26,883 nucleotides of DNA from Chloromonas sp. AAM2 (lineage: Eukaryota > Chlorophyta > Chlorophyceae > Chlamydomonadales > Chlamydomonadaceae). The stretch spans positions 1 to 26,883 of the forward strand of contig QAXH01005542.1 of the NCBI GenBank assembly GCA_004335635.1. Direction: 5' to 3'. How positions within the stretch are numbered: the first letter of the stretch is position 1; every line of letters begins with the position of its first letter. The notes under the pieces are model-generated. The model made no database searches. It saw nothing but the letters and a program-made list of their open reading frames with translations, and was not told the DNA's origin. This document shows positions 1 to 10,656 of this stretch, in pieces. Made by a program: the position numbers and the translations under genes.

Positions 1-565
1 TGGCTGATGAGGTTGCTAGGTTTACAAGCGTGAATTGTAGTATGTTACACTGGAATTGGAATATCATGGTGTGACATTGCGTTCTGAATCTCTGATAATC
101 TACCACCACTTCTCACTGTCCCTGTCCCAGTATTGGCAGTCACCAGCGCCTACCAATACCAGCATCAGCAACACATGCCAGTGGCACATGACACTGACCC
201 AACATCACACTTTGCACACTTTCACCACCGTAAAAACTTAGTATGGACACACTTCTGAAACTACTAGTCCCACAGATAACTGAAAGCCTCATCACGGTGC
301 CGGTCCCAGAATTGTCCCAGAACTGGCAAACTTTTTTTTTTTCGCAGGCCAATATCCGTATCACATCGTCATATACGTCCATGGTCACGTGCTCCAATTG
401 CTTTGATTTTCATGAATGCCTTTGACTTCCTGCCATCAACGCAGTTTGAGTGCGTCCGGCGCCAGAATTACTACGCGCATGTTCCCACTGTTGGATATAT
501 ATGTGCTATGACCGCCACTAGTAACCTAGTAGGTGGCTGCAGCGGGTTGCCATGCCCAACACACG

Positions 566-625
566 AGAGAACTTTGTACAATTTGTGTTGGACGTGCCTC
601 CTGGTGTGCACTCTCTCCTTGTCAC
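566..625 (+). repeat. Dispersed repeat copy 1
   Basis: Divergent copy of the repeat best preserved at 9166-9246. It keeps a CAATTTG block, the GTTGGACGTGC core and the end TGGTGTGCACTCTCTCCTTG. It is shorter than copies 2 and 4. Confidence 0.6.
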
Positions 626-1506
626 CTCCGATCGGCCAGCCTCAATTCAGTTGCAACTCAAGCTGCACACGACTGCAGACACAGGCACACATCTGTGGAA
701 AGCATGGTCATCTCAGTGTGCTTGTGAAATACCTTGGAGAGTCCGATGCGCTCAAATAAGTTGAATGTTTGGCTCCCTGATGCGATTACCGCAGCACGAG
801 TGCGTCCCCCACCCAGGCCGGCGCACATGTTTCCAGGGGTGGGCAGCCCAAAATACCTGAACCCACCATCGTGGCAGACCCTTTTCAGCAGCCCGCTGGG
901 GTCAAAACGGACGCCATGCCACCCTTCAATCATTCCGGCTGAGCACACGCCAGGCTGATTGGAAATCCTGTGGCGTTGCTCGCTGCGGACTGAGGTGTTG
1001 GTGTCCTTGCCGGCACGGTAGCTCATCCCTGCCGGCCAGCGCCCCGACACACCAGCTCGCTGACGAGCAAGGCCCCGGGGGTTCCAAGAGCCTGCCGTGT
1101 GCTCAAAAACAGACGGGATCGGAGGGTAATCCCCTTCTACCAGTCAGTACAGACCTGAGGTGTTTGCGACCATGTACACTGCATGGCCAACGGGGGCTTG
1201 AGAGGGCCTGAATGGTGTGAGCTGTCAGGTGAATGCCGTCATGTCCACTAGTACCAGGTGAGTACCGTTGCCGTCGTCTCGAATAGTACCAGGTGAATGG
1301 AGTGGGAAGTGAAACCACAAGGGGCAAATATGCAGGGCTGCTGTTGGAACTGAAAGCTGAGGTGAACTATCTCGAACATGCATCCCAAGGCCTAGTACAG
1401 GCGAGTAAGCGCCTCGTAGGCGTCTGCAGTCAACCAATCTGTAACACCATCCCATCATGTTATGCTGACACCCCTTGCTGACACAGCCAGTATTACCTTT
1501 ACTAGG

Positions 1507-1583
1507 AGAGATTTTTGCAATTTGCGCAAATAGTTGATGTTTGCGTTGGATGTGCGTCATGGTGTGCACTCCCTCCTTGTAAT
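1507..1583 (+). repeat. Dispersed repeat copy 2
   Basis: Long copy containing TTTTTGCAATTTG, then GTTGATGTTTGCGTTGGA, then GGTGTGCACTCCCTCCTTG followed by TAAT. It is very similar to 9166-9246. The shared blocks come in the same order and spacing, so this is a true repeat rather than shared composition. Confidence 0.75.
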
Positions 1584-1661
1584 CTCACACTCAGCACCTA
1601 AGTCAGTGAAACCCTGTGTGAGCCGCAGTCTCCACGTCAATTCCAGCCGCAACATGGGGTG

Positions 1662-1697
1662 CGAACGCAACATGATGTGCGCTCCCTCCTTGTAACA
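1662..1697 (+). repeat. Dispersed repeat, truncated copy 3
   Basis: Only the 3' part of the repeat is present (a GTGCGCTCCCTCCTTGTAA block), about 80 bases after copy 2 in the same orientation. Confidence 0.45.
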
Positions 1698-2344
1698 GAG
1701 ACTACTGTTGAGCCTGACTTGGTGGGCAGGAGTACATCAATCTTTACAGAAAGCCTTAAAAAGGAAGAACGAACAGGGCGTACATTGCCAGAGCAGTTTC
1801 AAGTGTACAGTTCAATCCTTGGCATGTGTCATTAAAGTGTCCATGTACGGCAGCGAAGTGTCAATCACCCTGTCCCCAGCCCGCCTCTTCCTGCCGCTGG
1901 TCTCCGGCTTCTCTGTGCCGATCCACTACCGTCTCTCCCCAGCAACGCCACCCGCTCCTCCAACCCTTCATTAAGGGTTGTGTGTGCACACACTCCCGCC
2001 TCCACATCTCCAAGACTAACCTCCCCCGTCCCACCACCGCCCCCGTGTTGCCCGCTTTCACTGCCGGCTGTTGGCTGCTGCTTGCTGCCTGGTCCCGTGC
2101 TGCCTGGCTCTGCCTTGTTATGCGCTGCCTCTGCATTGGGAGTACCGGGGTCACTGTCACGCTCATTGCCAGCCAACAGCCTGCAGCACACACACAGCAC
2201 ACACACGTTCAGGCCAAGTTGAGTGCAAGCCACTCATAATGAGGCGATGGCGTATCTCCAGCCTCTGGGCAAGCCTCTGGTCTGTGTGTGTGGCGTACAA
2301 ATGCTGGTTTACTGGTACTGACACTCATGCCAGTGTGAGTAACC

Positions 2345-5300
2345 TCACCGGTATTGTTTAGATGTGGCAAACAGTGTTGGCAGCTGTCCCCTCCACGCTC
2401 CCATGGCCAGGACTGTGCCCAGTGTGCATGGCACGAGGTACAGGAGGGCGGGCTGACCCTGCATGGGCATCACAGCGTGCATGCATGCACCGGGGTTTGG
2501 GCATGCAGCACCAGCAGTAAAGTGGATTCTTCCAAGTTAATGTGAAAGAATTTGAAGCGCGTGGATGAAGGGGTTGATCCTGGAGACTGGTGGATGCACT
2601 GTGCAAACATAGCTCAACAAACAAACAAGTGAAAACGTCTTTGGAGTGGAACAGTAGGGAGTGAGCTTTATTGATGTTAACAAGACAAACAGTCATGCAA
2701 AAAACAGTCGTGGCTATGTTATATGCTGTAGCAAAATCATCAACATTGATGTCATTGGTCAAATCCTCATGATTGTCCAGAGCAACGTTTCCAAACCTGA
2801 AAACGTTAACAGGTGGCCTACAGCCATGCACACTGCTGCAATGCGCTGCTGTGGAGCTGCCATACCTGGTCTCCGAACCAGCTAAACATGAGGGCCACAT
2901 AGGTCAGCGCCAGCCCAATGGCGTAGCTGCATGTGCAGGGCAGGTAGTAGCCTCGCAGCAGGCTGTTGCCAAGGTCAATGTCCAATCTCCGAGTGTAACT
3001 GACCAACAAACCTGTGAGTGAGGCAGAGTGGCAAATGGTTTGTCAACATGCATGCGATTGGCGTGGGATGCTACAAGGTTGACACGTGCACACTGACAGG
3101 CTTCTTTGAACATGTTTGCTCTACATGTCCTCACGTCGCCAGCAAGGCAACATTGCCAAGTATGATAGTTTGACATGGTCTTGGATAAGATCAGGGCAAC
3201 CCCTGGGCTCAGCTGTGGGTCCATTGTGACACAGACACTCACTCCAGCATGGCCTGATGCAAGTCTTCTATTGCTTGGGAGGTGTCACAGTTTCTGTCAT
3301 ACACGCTTGCCCTCCCTCACACTTTCCCTTACGCACCGGGCAGTATGATGTCCCCAAAGCCTAGCATGGAGTAACCGCCTAGGTCCGCATGGTCGAAGCG
3401 GGGCACGCGCAGCAGCATGGGCACCGTCTCATGCATCGCACCGCCCTGGGCAACCTGCGGACACATACACACATACACACTGATCATGCACTGCGTGCTA
3501 TCTAGCTTCAGATCCTCATCCCAACCATCTTCACATCCACCCTGACTTCCAAACAAAGTTTTAATTGGCAAGTACACTTATGCTTATCCACTCGATCTGG
3601 ACAGCATCGTATAAATATGTATAATATTGATGACATCAGGGGTCCCACATGTATCGAGCACAAACAGCACTGACATGCCCCCCATCCCTATAGCCTTCGC
3701 GAACCCATGTGTATCCCAGCCCTTCCTGGCCATGCATGTACATGAATTTTATTGATAACTGGGCATAGGAACACCCCTCCGTCCCACACCACAGACAACC
3801 GAGAGTCCTTAACGTGCAAAACAACCACCATGCCTCACTGTCGACCCGCCCCTTCCCTCCTCACACATACCTCAACCATGACGCTGGTGCCATCAAAGAT
3901 GAGTGGACTGATGAACACCCAGAAGATCTGAACACACGCATGGCATTCAAAATAGCGTGTTTCAGTTTCAGTCACCACGTCTCCAAGCTGTTACGTAACG
4001 CTACATAAGCCGGATTCATACCACAGTCCATAGATGCATGCAAGCATCATTCATTGCATGTCGAGCAATCATCATCGCGGGAGTCGCACCCCGGGTTGAG
4101 CCACTGATGCACACGCCAACAACTCAGACTGACCTGTCCACAACAAGATTGAACACAAGCAAAAACATTACTATTCATACTGTTGGTAGCAACAACGTTG
4201 TAAGCAAGCAAACGATCGCTCCACAGTCCACACCCTTAATACCCCTTGTCCCCCCTTCCTCCCACTCACGTCATAGAAGAAGCATGCAGGCAGCAGCACA
4301 CATGCCACCCGTGCGCTGCTGAGCCTCAACGTGCGCATGACCAGCAGCATCAGGGCAATGCCGAGGAGGTCCTGGACAACCCAGGCACCCGGGGCGTTTC
4401 TGCATAACCGTTACAAAAAGCAGGGGCACGTGTCATCACATGGCCTTTTCAACAGGTGGGCCTGCGGTGCTGCTGCTCAACCAAGTCCTTTCCTGTCCTG
4501 CGGGGTTTGAAAAGATGTACATTCACTGCAGCACTGCCCACGTGACGAACCCCATCACCGCCATGTCAGTTCACAGTACAACACATGCCGCTGCGTTACA
4601 CATGCCGCTGTCTGGCCACCCACCGCAGCACTGCCCACGTGACAGAAACCGCCACTGCCACAGGCCACGTGAGCACCCCCAGGGCGGGCACAGGCCCCAT
4701 GCAGGGCAGGTCCCATGTGACGTCCTCCATGTGGGGTAGCATGGAGCCCAGGGCCCCCGCTAGAATAATGGTGAGGGCGTTGGAGGCGGCAAAGCAGAAC
4801 AGGCCCAACTGCAGATACACATCAACAGGTGCATGCAAGGGCAAACAAAGTGGTTTGCTAGCTTGAAAGGGCACATGCTTGATGATCATCAATTTCTTGT
4901 CCGTCTACAGGAAGGGGGGGAGGGGACAAAGTGCATGGGCACCTGATGCTTTGCTCAGCTAACCAGCACCCTCGTCCAATACTTAACTTATTTGTGCCCG
5001 TTCCTGGCAAACTGATCAGGACAGGTTGCAGTCTGGGGCAAACTCCGACCAACCAAGGGGGCACAATGAGCGACCAACCAACTCCACTAACCAACCAACA
5101 AACAAAACCAAACGAACCATCCAACCAAACGAACCAACACTGCAAAGGCCACTCACCAGCAAATAGAACGCGTATTTGTTGAGGAAGAAGAACATGAGCA
5201 GCAGCATGGCAGAGGCCACCACCACGAAGCAGGCTGCCTGAGTGACGGTGATGTCCATGATTGCATCAGAAGTGGGCGGTTTGTGTGCGCTCACGGCCGC

Positions 5301-7150
5301 GCCCTCCCGCCGTGGTCCAGCGCTCACTGCCCGCTTCGCCTGCATCAGGGAAGGGATTATCTCTGGTAATACCATAGTATGGTAAAGCAACATGGACCAA
5401 CTCGGTAAATCTCAGCAATTCAAGCCCAGACAACCTTGACATGCAACTTGTCCAGGCAAGACTGTGTATTCAAGGCAAGGACCCATCGCAACGTCAGTTT
5501 CCACGATTCTTCATCACCTCGCGCAAGAGTTGCAACAGCATAGGAGCCTAATTGTGAGGGGACCACTGCCAAGAATCTTAACACCAGCAAAGCGCGAAGT
5601 CCATTCTGATGATAAAGTCATTTGTGAAACATGATACACTATTGGTAGCCTATATAACAGCTTTACCTATATAACAGCTTTACCTGTACGTGGTCCGCTC
5701 CAGACCACCAGGACCCTCCTGCCACGGTGGCCACGGCAATGACCAGCAGCAGCAGCGAGCCAGCGTCCAAGGCTGACAGGCGCAGCATGTCCAAGGTTAC
5801 TTTCAACGGGGTTGCGGGCAGAGTGGCTTGTAGCTGGGTGGTGAGGGCTAGGCCGGCGCGCTGGCTGAGGCTGATGCAGGGGATGGTGATGTTGGGCGCG
5901 GGGAAGGAGCTGTTGCCAGGGTCAGCACCCATGTTGACACACCCTGAATTCGCGACACAGCATTCTGGGGTTGTAGGCTGCAAGAGGTGTACAGGTTCTG
6001 TATTGAGCATTGATCCTGCGCCCTCAACGACCTGTGCGAAATGGCGGTCAACCAGTGCCTGACCCAGCCACTCAGCCTCTGCACCCTACTTGCAACTTGT
6101 TAATTACAACAGAGTGTACCACTGTCGTGTGTGCACCACGTGTTCTTAAAGCTCTCTTAGTCGGAGTGCAACTGGTGCTGCTTTCCCAACCAAAGCAGGT
6201 TTCCCCAACCAAAGAAGGTTTTCGGCCAAGCAGGTTACTGTGCAACCCTCCGGTGAGGCCTTGAAACCAGACTATCTATTACTTACTTGCTCATGTGCAA
6301 CCATTGCATGGCAAGGAGTGCACGCACCTGCCTGGTGGTTGAACAGGAGCATGGCCGCCGCCCCTGCCCGCTGCACACTCAGGGCCTTGTCCATAAACGA
6401 GCAGTTGCCTCGCTCAACAAGCAGCACTGAGCCTGTGGGGAAGACACCTCAAGGTGCAGGTTGAGAGAATGCTACTTCCTTGCCTTGGGCACGCATGTGC
6501 TCATGGCTTGGTGCGGTTGGCTTGCAACAAGCAGCATCAATATTGTATGAATGGTGCACTTGGCTGTAGAAAAGAAGTCAGTTGGCTGCAGTGCTGCAGG
6601 TCACAATTTGTGCCTGCAAGGCAAGTGCTTGCGTGCAGCGAATCCTGACCTGCCTAGTCGACCAGGCACGGCCTTACACCTTGCAGATTTCTCCTGTCTG
6701 ATTTGCTGAGGCTGTGTGGTTCTATTGGTTAGGCACTTTCTGTTCAAGAAGCGGAGAGATTGGAAGCGTCAACCTTGGAAGGTTCAACGCCTACATCCAC
6801 ACGCACAGCCACACTGCAAACAAAGGCTAGCTCTGATGCACATCATGTTAATGCTTAGCATTGGACTGAGAGACTGTGGCTGCACCTTGCAGTCCAAGGC
6901 CTTGCAGAGGAGCGCATGCATCCAACGGCTGTGCCAGCACCAAGGGCGAGGCTGAAACGTTCGCCAGGGGGCCAAACGACGCCAATGATCCAGCGTAAGT
7001 CTCGTCGTCTGATTCGGGGGCTGTAATCACTGTCAACTGAACGAATGGGCCGGAGCATGCATCCTGTGCGCTTGCATGCATGGCTGAACTTAGGGCCAAC
7101 AACGCGACGAAAGCCCATCGGTGCGGCAGCACAGACCTCGGCGTGGCCAT
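2345..7150 (-). CDS. SPPL: Signal peptide peptidase-like intramembrane aspartic protease with PA domain (10 exons, 520 aa)
   Basis: Polytopic GxGD-class protease that cleaves type II membrane segments inside the bilayer of endosomes, vacuole or Golgi (family knowledge). Exons, 5' to 3' on the minus strand: 7150-6886, 6432-6328, 5943-5684, 5339-5157, 4808-4624, 4399-4270, 3927-3871, 3454-3337, 3011-2866, 2458-2345. All junctions are GT..AG and in phase, and the sum is 521 codons including the stop. The ATG at 7150 opens a signal peptide (residues 1-29, core [12 protein letters not shown]). A PA (protease-associated) domain follows at about residues 60-175, with VERGNCSF and [11 protein letters not shown]. 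The membrane core carries catalytic YD (Y375-D376, then FWVFISP), catalytic GFGD (427-430, then IILPG) and QPALLYLVP (485-493). The order and total length fit the plant/animal SPPL2-type group rather than plain SPP, which lacks the PA domain. The last exon ends ATSKQYR and its stop overlaps a possible donor (CCG|GTGAGG), so a short extra C-terminal exon cannot be excluded. Exact substrate and organelle are unknown. Confidence 0.95.
5047..5145 (+). repeat. AACCA-rich low-complexity tract in an SPPL intron
   Basis: Irregular AACCAACC/AAACGAACC repeats fill about 100 bases of the intron just downstream of the exon ending at 5157. On the transcribed strand this is a TTGGTTGG-type tract. It produces a spurious open frame but no protein. 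Confidence 0.7.
5650..5683 (-). repeat. 17-bp tandem duplication carrying a duplicated 5' splice site
   Basis: Two perfect 17-base copies (5650-5666 and 5667-5683) directly follow SPPL exon 3. Read on the gene strand, each copy begins GTAAAGC, so the donor is present twice, 17 bases apart. Only the first (GT at 5683-5682) keeps the phase used here. The second would add 17 bases and shift the frame. Confidence 0.85.
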
Positions 7151-7719
7151 TCTTGGCTGGCTCACGCACGGTCTCTGGGGCGCCAGCACCGCAAGCGGCA
7201 CGCTAGCCCTAAGGTTTTTGAATGGGCGTTTCTTCGGAGTCGTGTGGAAGTCACAGGCTAGCTGGCAGGCTGGTATCTGCTTCAGGACAAACTGACGGCA
7301 AACATCAAACATGCACTCTCTCCTTATAAGAGTCTTTAAATCACATAGAGCTGGATGGAATTGCTGCTCAAGCCAAGGGCAGTTTCTGGGATGTCCCCAC
7401 TGGGCTGCGACAGAGCAGATTGGGTTTCCAACACTGCTTGTACTTGTCTGGGATGACCCTGAATCTTGTAACGCATGATACTGACAGCAAGGCCCCAAGT
7501 TGTCCATCCAACAAGCATCAGCACAACCTGCACTAAGTTGAACAAGCATCAGCATAACCTGCAAATAATGTCAAGCGCTAATGTCAAGAGCTGGTTACGA
7601 CCAGATTCCTCGCCGCGATGATTGGAATTCGCCATCAACAGTTGACATTGTGAGAGTTGCCATTTCACTAGCTGACACTGACCTTAACCCTGACAATCTT
7701 TCAATTCATGCCATTTAAA
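7151..7719. other. SPPL upstream region
   Basis: About 570 bases upstream of the SPPL start. The minus-strand frame of exon 1 stays open to 7564, but the signal peptide at the 7150 ATG argues against using upstream ATGs. Two imperfect tandem duplications are visible around 7505-7590 (AACAAGCATCAGCA units and AATGTCAAG units). No clear TATA-like or other promoter element could be assigned. Confidence 0.4.
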
Positions 7720-8190
7720 ATGCCTGGTAATAGTAAGGAAGGCCCAGAATGCGACATTATCCGTCAGAAAACAGGCCAAGAGCAGCCTTTTATACGCAAA
7801 ATGCGTGGTCAAAATGGTCATGCAGGTGGCAGCATGTGATTCTGGCGTCGACCTTGCCATGTCTGGTACCGCAATGTCTGGTACTTGGATGGGACACCAC
7901 GGACCACGAGGGTTCCCTTGTGGAAGCATTTAGTGTGTATATGCCCGCCTGTCAGGCTGCTCCGGTACTTGAAGAGCGAGAGCAGAACAGTGAGGACAGC
8001 GCATCAGATTCCAAAACCATGGCCGAAGGTTCGTTAAGCCTGGTCCAGTCACGTTCTGGGGGCAGCACGGTTAAAAGAGTGTCTAACCACCGAACAACCA
8101 AGTACTGAACACAGGATGCTGGTTCCGGGTTGCGGTCGACTCCCTTGTGCCGCAGCCGGGTGTCGCATTTGTGAAAGTATACTGCAGGCG
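7720..8190 (+). repeat. Left arm of large imperfect inverted repeat
   Basis: This arm matches the reverse complement of 8575-9048 over its whole length. Diagnostic blocks shared in order are ATGCCTGGTA, GCGACATTATCCGTCAG, GCCATGTCTGGTACC, GGGACACCA, ATGCC(T/C)GCC, TGAAGAG, GGTTGCGGTCGACTCCC and TACTGCAGG. It includes a plus-strand frame (GWDT, GSLV, MAEG, SLVQS, SGGST) that is also recognisable in the other arm. This suggests the duplicated unit derives from coding DNA. Confidence 0.85.
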
Positions 8191-8574
8191 CGTTCAAGCC
8201 TCCTTTGATTTGAGATTGAGGACCTTCAAGACCGAGAGCCCTTCTTGTTTCAGAACCCGTCTTACGCAAGAGCCCTTCTTGAGATCGACCGCGCACCTTG
8301 TGGTGGGTCTCCATGCGCGGTGCATGACAGTAGGATAGCAGGCCTAGGCTGCAGACTTGAAGAGTTGACAAGGCTGTGTATACCCAGTCTGCAGAGCTGA
8401 CGCACCTGCTACTACCAGTTCTCCGCACTGAGCAAGTCAAGTCGCGCCAAGGCAGGCAGCTGACCAACTTTTGCCCCTGCACGCAGACCGGCCAAAAGTT
8501 TTGAATTCGAAAGGACACGTCACGAATCCAGGTCTGTCGGTGAGTCGCCGGATCCGGGTGGGCTTGCAACTGAC
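8191..8574. other. Spacer between the inverted-repeat arms
   Basis: About 385 bases of unique sequence. A minus-strand frame is open through the spacer and into the left arm (8581-7952, 209 codons, no recognisable domain). A short internal duplication (AGAGCCCTTCTTG) occurs near 8240-8280. Confidence 0.4.
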
Positions 8575-9048
8575 GCCTCACCTGCAGTATGCTTTCGCCA
8601 ATGCGCGCGGCTGCCGCCTATTGCTGCGGCACACGGGAGTCGACCGCAATCCGGAATCAGCAGCCTCTGGTCAGTGATTGGTTGACTTTGTGCTTGAACA
8701 CTCCCTTGAACGTGCTGGCCCCAGAACTTGACTCGACGAGGCTGAAGGCACCTTCTCCTGTCATGGTTTCGGAAACTGAATTTCATGACCGCTCTCTTCA
8801 AGTGCCGGAGCGGCCTGGCAGGCATATATGAGGCGCACAATATGCCTTCACAAGCGAACCAAGCTTGTTGATGGTGTCCCACCCAACTACCAGACATGTG
8901 GTACCAGACATGGCAGGCCGACACCAGAGCCACTATGCTGACACCTGCAGGACCACTTGCGGTATGCATTTTGCGTTGAAGACTGCCTTGGACCTGTTGT
9001 CTGACGGATAATGTCGCATTTTGGGCCTTGCTCCATACTACCAGGCAT
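8575..9048 (-). repeat. Right arm of large imperfect inverted repeat
   Basis: Inverted partner of 7720-8190. On the minus strand it has matching frames (GWDTINKLGSLVK, and further on MTGEGAFSLVESSSGAST), but these lie in different phases with stops between them. It therefore looks like a decayed or spliced coding fragment. Divergence between the arms is spread along the whole length with small indels, so this is not a recent duplication. Confidence 0.85.
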
Positions 9049-9165
9049 CGATTCCTGGTTCTTTTTATTTACATATCAATTTTCCATGATTGATTTATTT
9101 AGATCTGAAATTAAAGGGGGCACCCCAGCCTCTTGCGCAAGAGAGGCCAGATTCCCCTTAACTGG

Positions 9166-9246
9166 GAGAAATTTTTGCAATTTGGTGTGCAACTGGTTGA
9201 TGTTTGCGTTGGACGTGCTATTTGGTGTGCACTCCCTCCTTGTAAT
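9166..9246 (+). repeat. Dispersed repeat copy 4 (best-preserved)
   Basis: Contains TTTTTGCAATTTGGTGTGC, GTTGATGTTTGCGTTGGACG and GGTGTGCACTCCCTCCTTG, then TAATA. Its right end runs into the perfect hairpin at 9241-9281. Confidence 0.8.
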
Positions 9247-9281
9247 ATCAAGGATAGTCCATGATGATCCTTGATATTACA
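9241..9281. other. Perfect 14-bp hairpin
   Basis: TGTAATATCAAGGA (9241-9254) and its exact reverse complement (9268-9281) flank a 13-base loop. It sits at the end of repeat copy 4, about 490 bases downstream of the V-ATPase G stop. It contains TGTAA on both strands, which matches the usual green-algal polyadenylation signal (family knowledge). Use as a signal here is not shown. Confidence 0.8.
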
Positions 9282-9769
9282 TGGTGTCTCAAAGCTGCAT
9301 CTACGCAGCGCCATGCCTCTAATTGATCCCTTGCAGTGAGGCAGTGCAATGAGAGCACCGGCACATGTGCACCGCATGTGCAAGGTCAAGAGTTTGTCGG
9401 TGTCGAGTTCGTCAGTATCCAAAGTGCCTGCTTTTAAGGCAACGTCAAGTAATGCTGCAACACCCCAGGCTTGGCAAGACAAAAACAAAAACACTTGCCT
9501 TGCTGTGCTGGCCCGTCCAAACAACAAGGGAGACCCTGCTCCCTCAATAACTTGAAAGGGAGGACCACGCCTGCTGTTGTGCAAAAGGGCTTGGCTACCT
9601 GTCACACTCAGCCATACGCTTCCTCCCAATATGCATTCATGTCTGGAAGAAGCGTAGTACGGAGATGGCCGGACATACCCGTGCCATGTCAGTTTGCATG
9701 AATGGCTCTGTCTGCCGGCAGTGGCACGGCTGATGGAAGATGATGTAGGCGAACAAGTGCTGCTGTAGC
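9282..9769. other. Spacer downstream of V-ATPase subunit G
   Basis: No recognised gene. This probably includes the 3' untranslated region of the V-ATPase G transcript on the minus strand. Small open frames on both strands have no recognisable content. Confidence 0.4.
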
Positions 9770-10656
9770 TTAGGTGAAGCGAACGGTGGTCACATAGCCT
9801 GTCAACATATCCAGGATCTGCGAAGCACACATGCAGGGCATACAGGGCCTTACTCGCAGAAATGAAGAGCGACACTCATGAAACGGCCACATCATGCACA
9901 GTCTGATCTACATGGGTGGCATGCGTTACTCTTGGGGTGGTAATTGTGCCAACACAGTCGCTCGCTGTCTGGAATAGTGGCGTCATGCATGCACCAAACC
10001 CAAGGAAGGCTTTGCAAGCATGCAAACAGAAGGCGCACCTGGCCCTTCTTCGTCTTCACGCTAGCCTGAATCTGTTGAACAGTGCCATTGGTCTCGGTAG
10101 TGAGGCGCTGCATAGTGGCAGCTGCTCCTGTTGAACCCTGAAAGTCGCGATCATGAGCACATGGATGCTCAGCCGAGCATAACTTCAAGGCTATCTTACG
10201 CAACAGCACGCGCGCTGCTAGATTGCTGCTTTGGTGTGCCAGCTGCAATCCACTGTATCCCACCTCGGAAACCTTCTTCTGGTAGGCACCCTCTCGCTCG
10301 GCACGGTAAGCAGCAATCTCGCGGTCTGCCTCAGCTTTCGCTTGTCTCAATCGTTCTTGTTTGCCTGCAAGCAAGGTGTGGGGTGAAAGGTGTGGGGTGT
10401 CCACTGCTGCACTGATGAATCCTCCGTGAACGATGTTTCAGCGCGTAAGCTGCTGAAACTCGCACCTTTCCTGGCCTCGGACACGATACGCTGCGCCTCA
10501 GTCTCGGCTGCCTGCACATTGGCAGGCATTCCCGCATAGAAGTGCAAGCCCGGCCCTTATCAGAGCACTATGCTTTGCAAATCAAGATGCATAGTCTGCT
10601 GTTTGAGCACGCACCAAGAGCTTCTGGATGCCATCAGCACCTCCGGAGACCTGCAT
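9770..10656 (-). CDS. ATP6V1G: V-type proton ATPase subunit G (5 exons, 111 aa)
   Basis: Peripheral-stalk subunit of the vacuolar H+-ATPase. It pairs with subunit E to hold the V1 catalytic head against rotation on vacuolar and endosomal membranes (family knowledge). Exons on the minus strand: 10656-10615, 10511-10466, 10364-10264, 10137-10039, 9817-9770. Phases carry through every GT..AG junction and sum to 112 codons including the stop. The N-terminus shows the family block GIQKLLAAE then EAQRIVSEARK. The long charged helix RLRQAKAEADREIAAYRAER follows, and the C-terminus is ILDMLTGYVTTVRFT. Length matches the usual 110-118 aa. The first exon encodes only 14 residues. The ATG at 10656 is preceded by CCACC, a good initiation context. 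There is no signal peptide or membrane segment, as expected. Confidence 0.96.

Larger units (their letters stand above)
1..2344. other. Repeat-bearing spacer, no recognised gene
   Basis: This 2.3-kb stretch lies downstream of the protease gene on the minus strand. It holds three copies of the dispersed repeat listed separately. Several frames of 60-137 codons exist on both strands, but none shows a recognisable domain and they overlap one another. The longest lie in a CT/GA-biased tract around 1860-2240 that stays open on both strands, as expected for skewed composition rather than coding. The protease 3' untranslated region probably occupies the right end. Confidence 0.5.

Noticed and set aside
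1826..2239. Frames of 80-137 codons on both strands in the CT-rich tract
   Set aside because: Composition bias (few A/T-rich stop codons) explains them. There are no domains and they overlap each other in several frames.
2358..2900. 180-codon minus-strand frame covering the end of the protease gene
   Set aside because: It is in the wrong frame relative to the QPALLYLVP exon and runs through the intron. It is a shadow of the SPPL gene.
5041..5145. ACCA-rich tract as a telomere-like or CRISPR-like repeat
   Set aside because: The units are irregular, without spacers, and inside an intron. This is ordinary low-complexity sequence.
6848..7564. Extension of SPPL exon 1 to a 238-codon frame starting at 7564
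   Set aside because: The ATG at 7150 immediately starts a good signal peptide. The upstream extension would bury it inside the protein, and the extension has no recognisable content.
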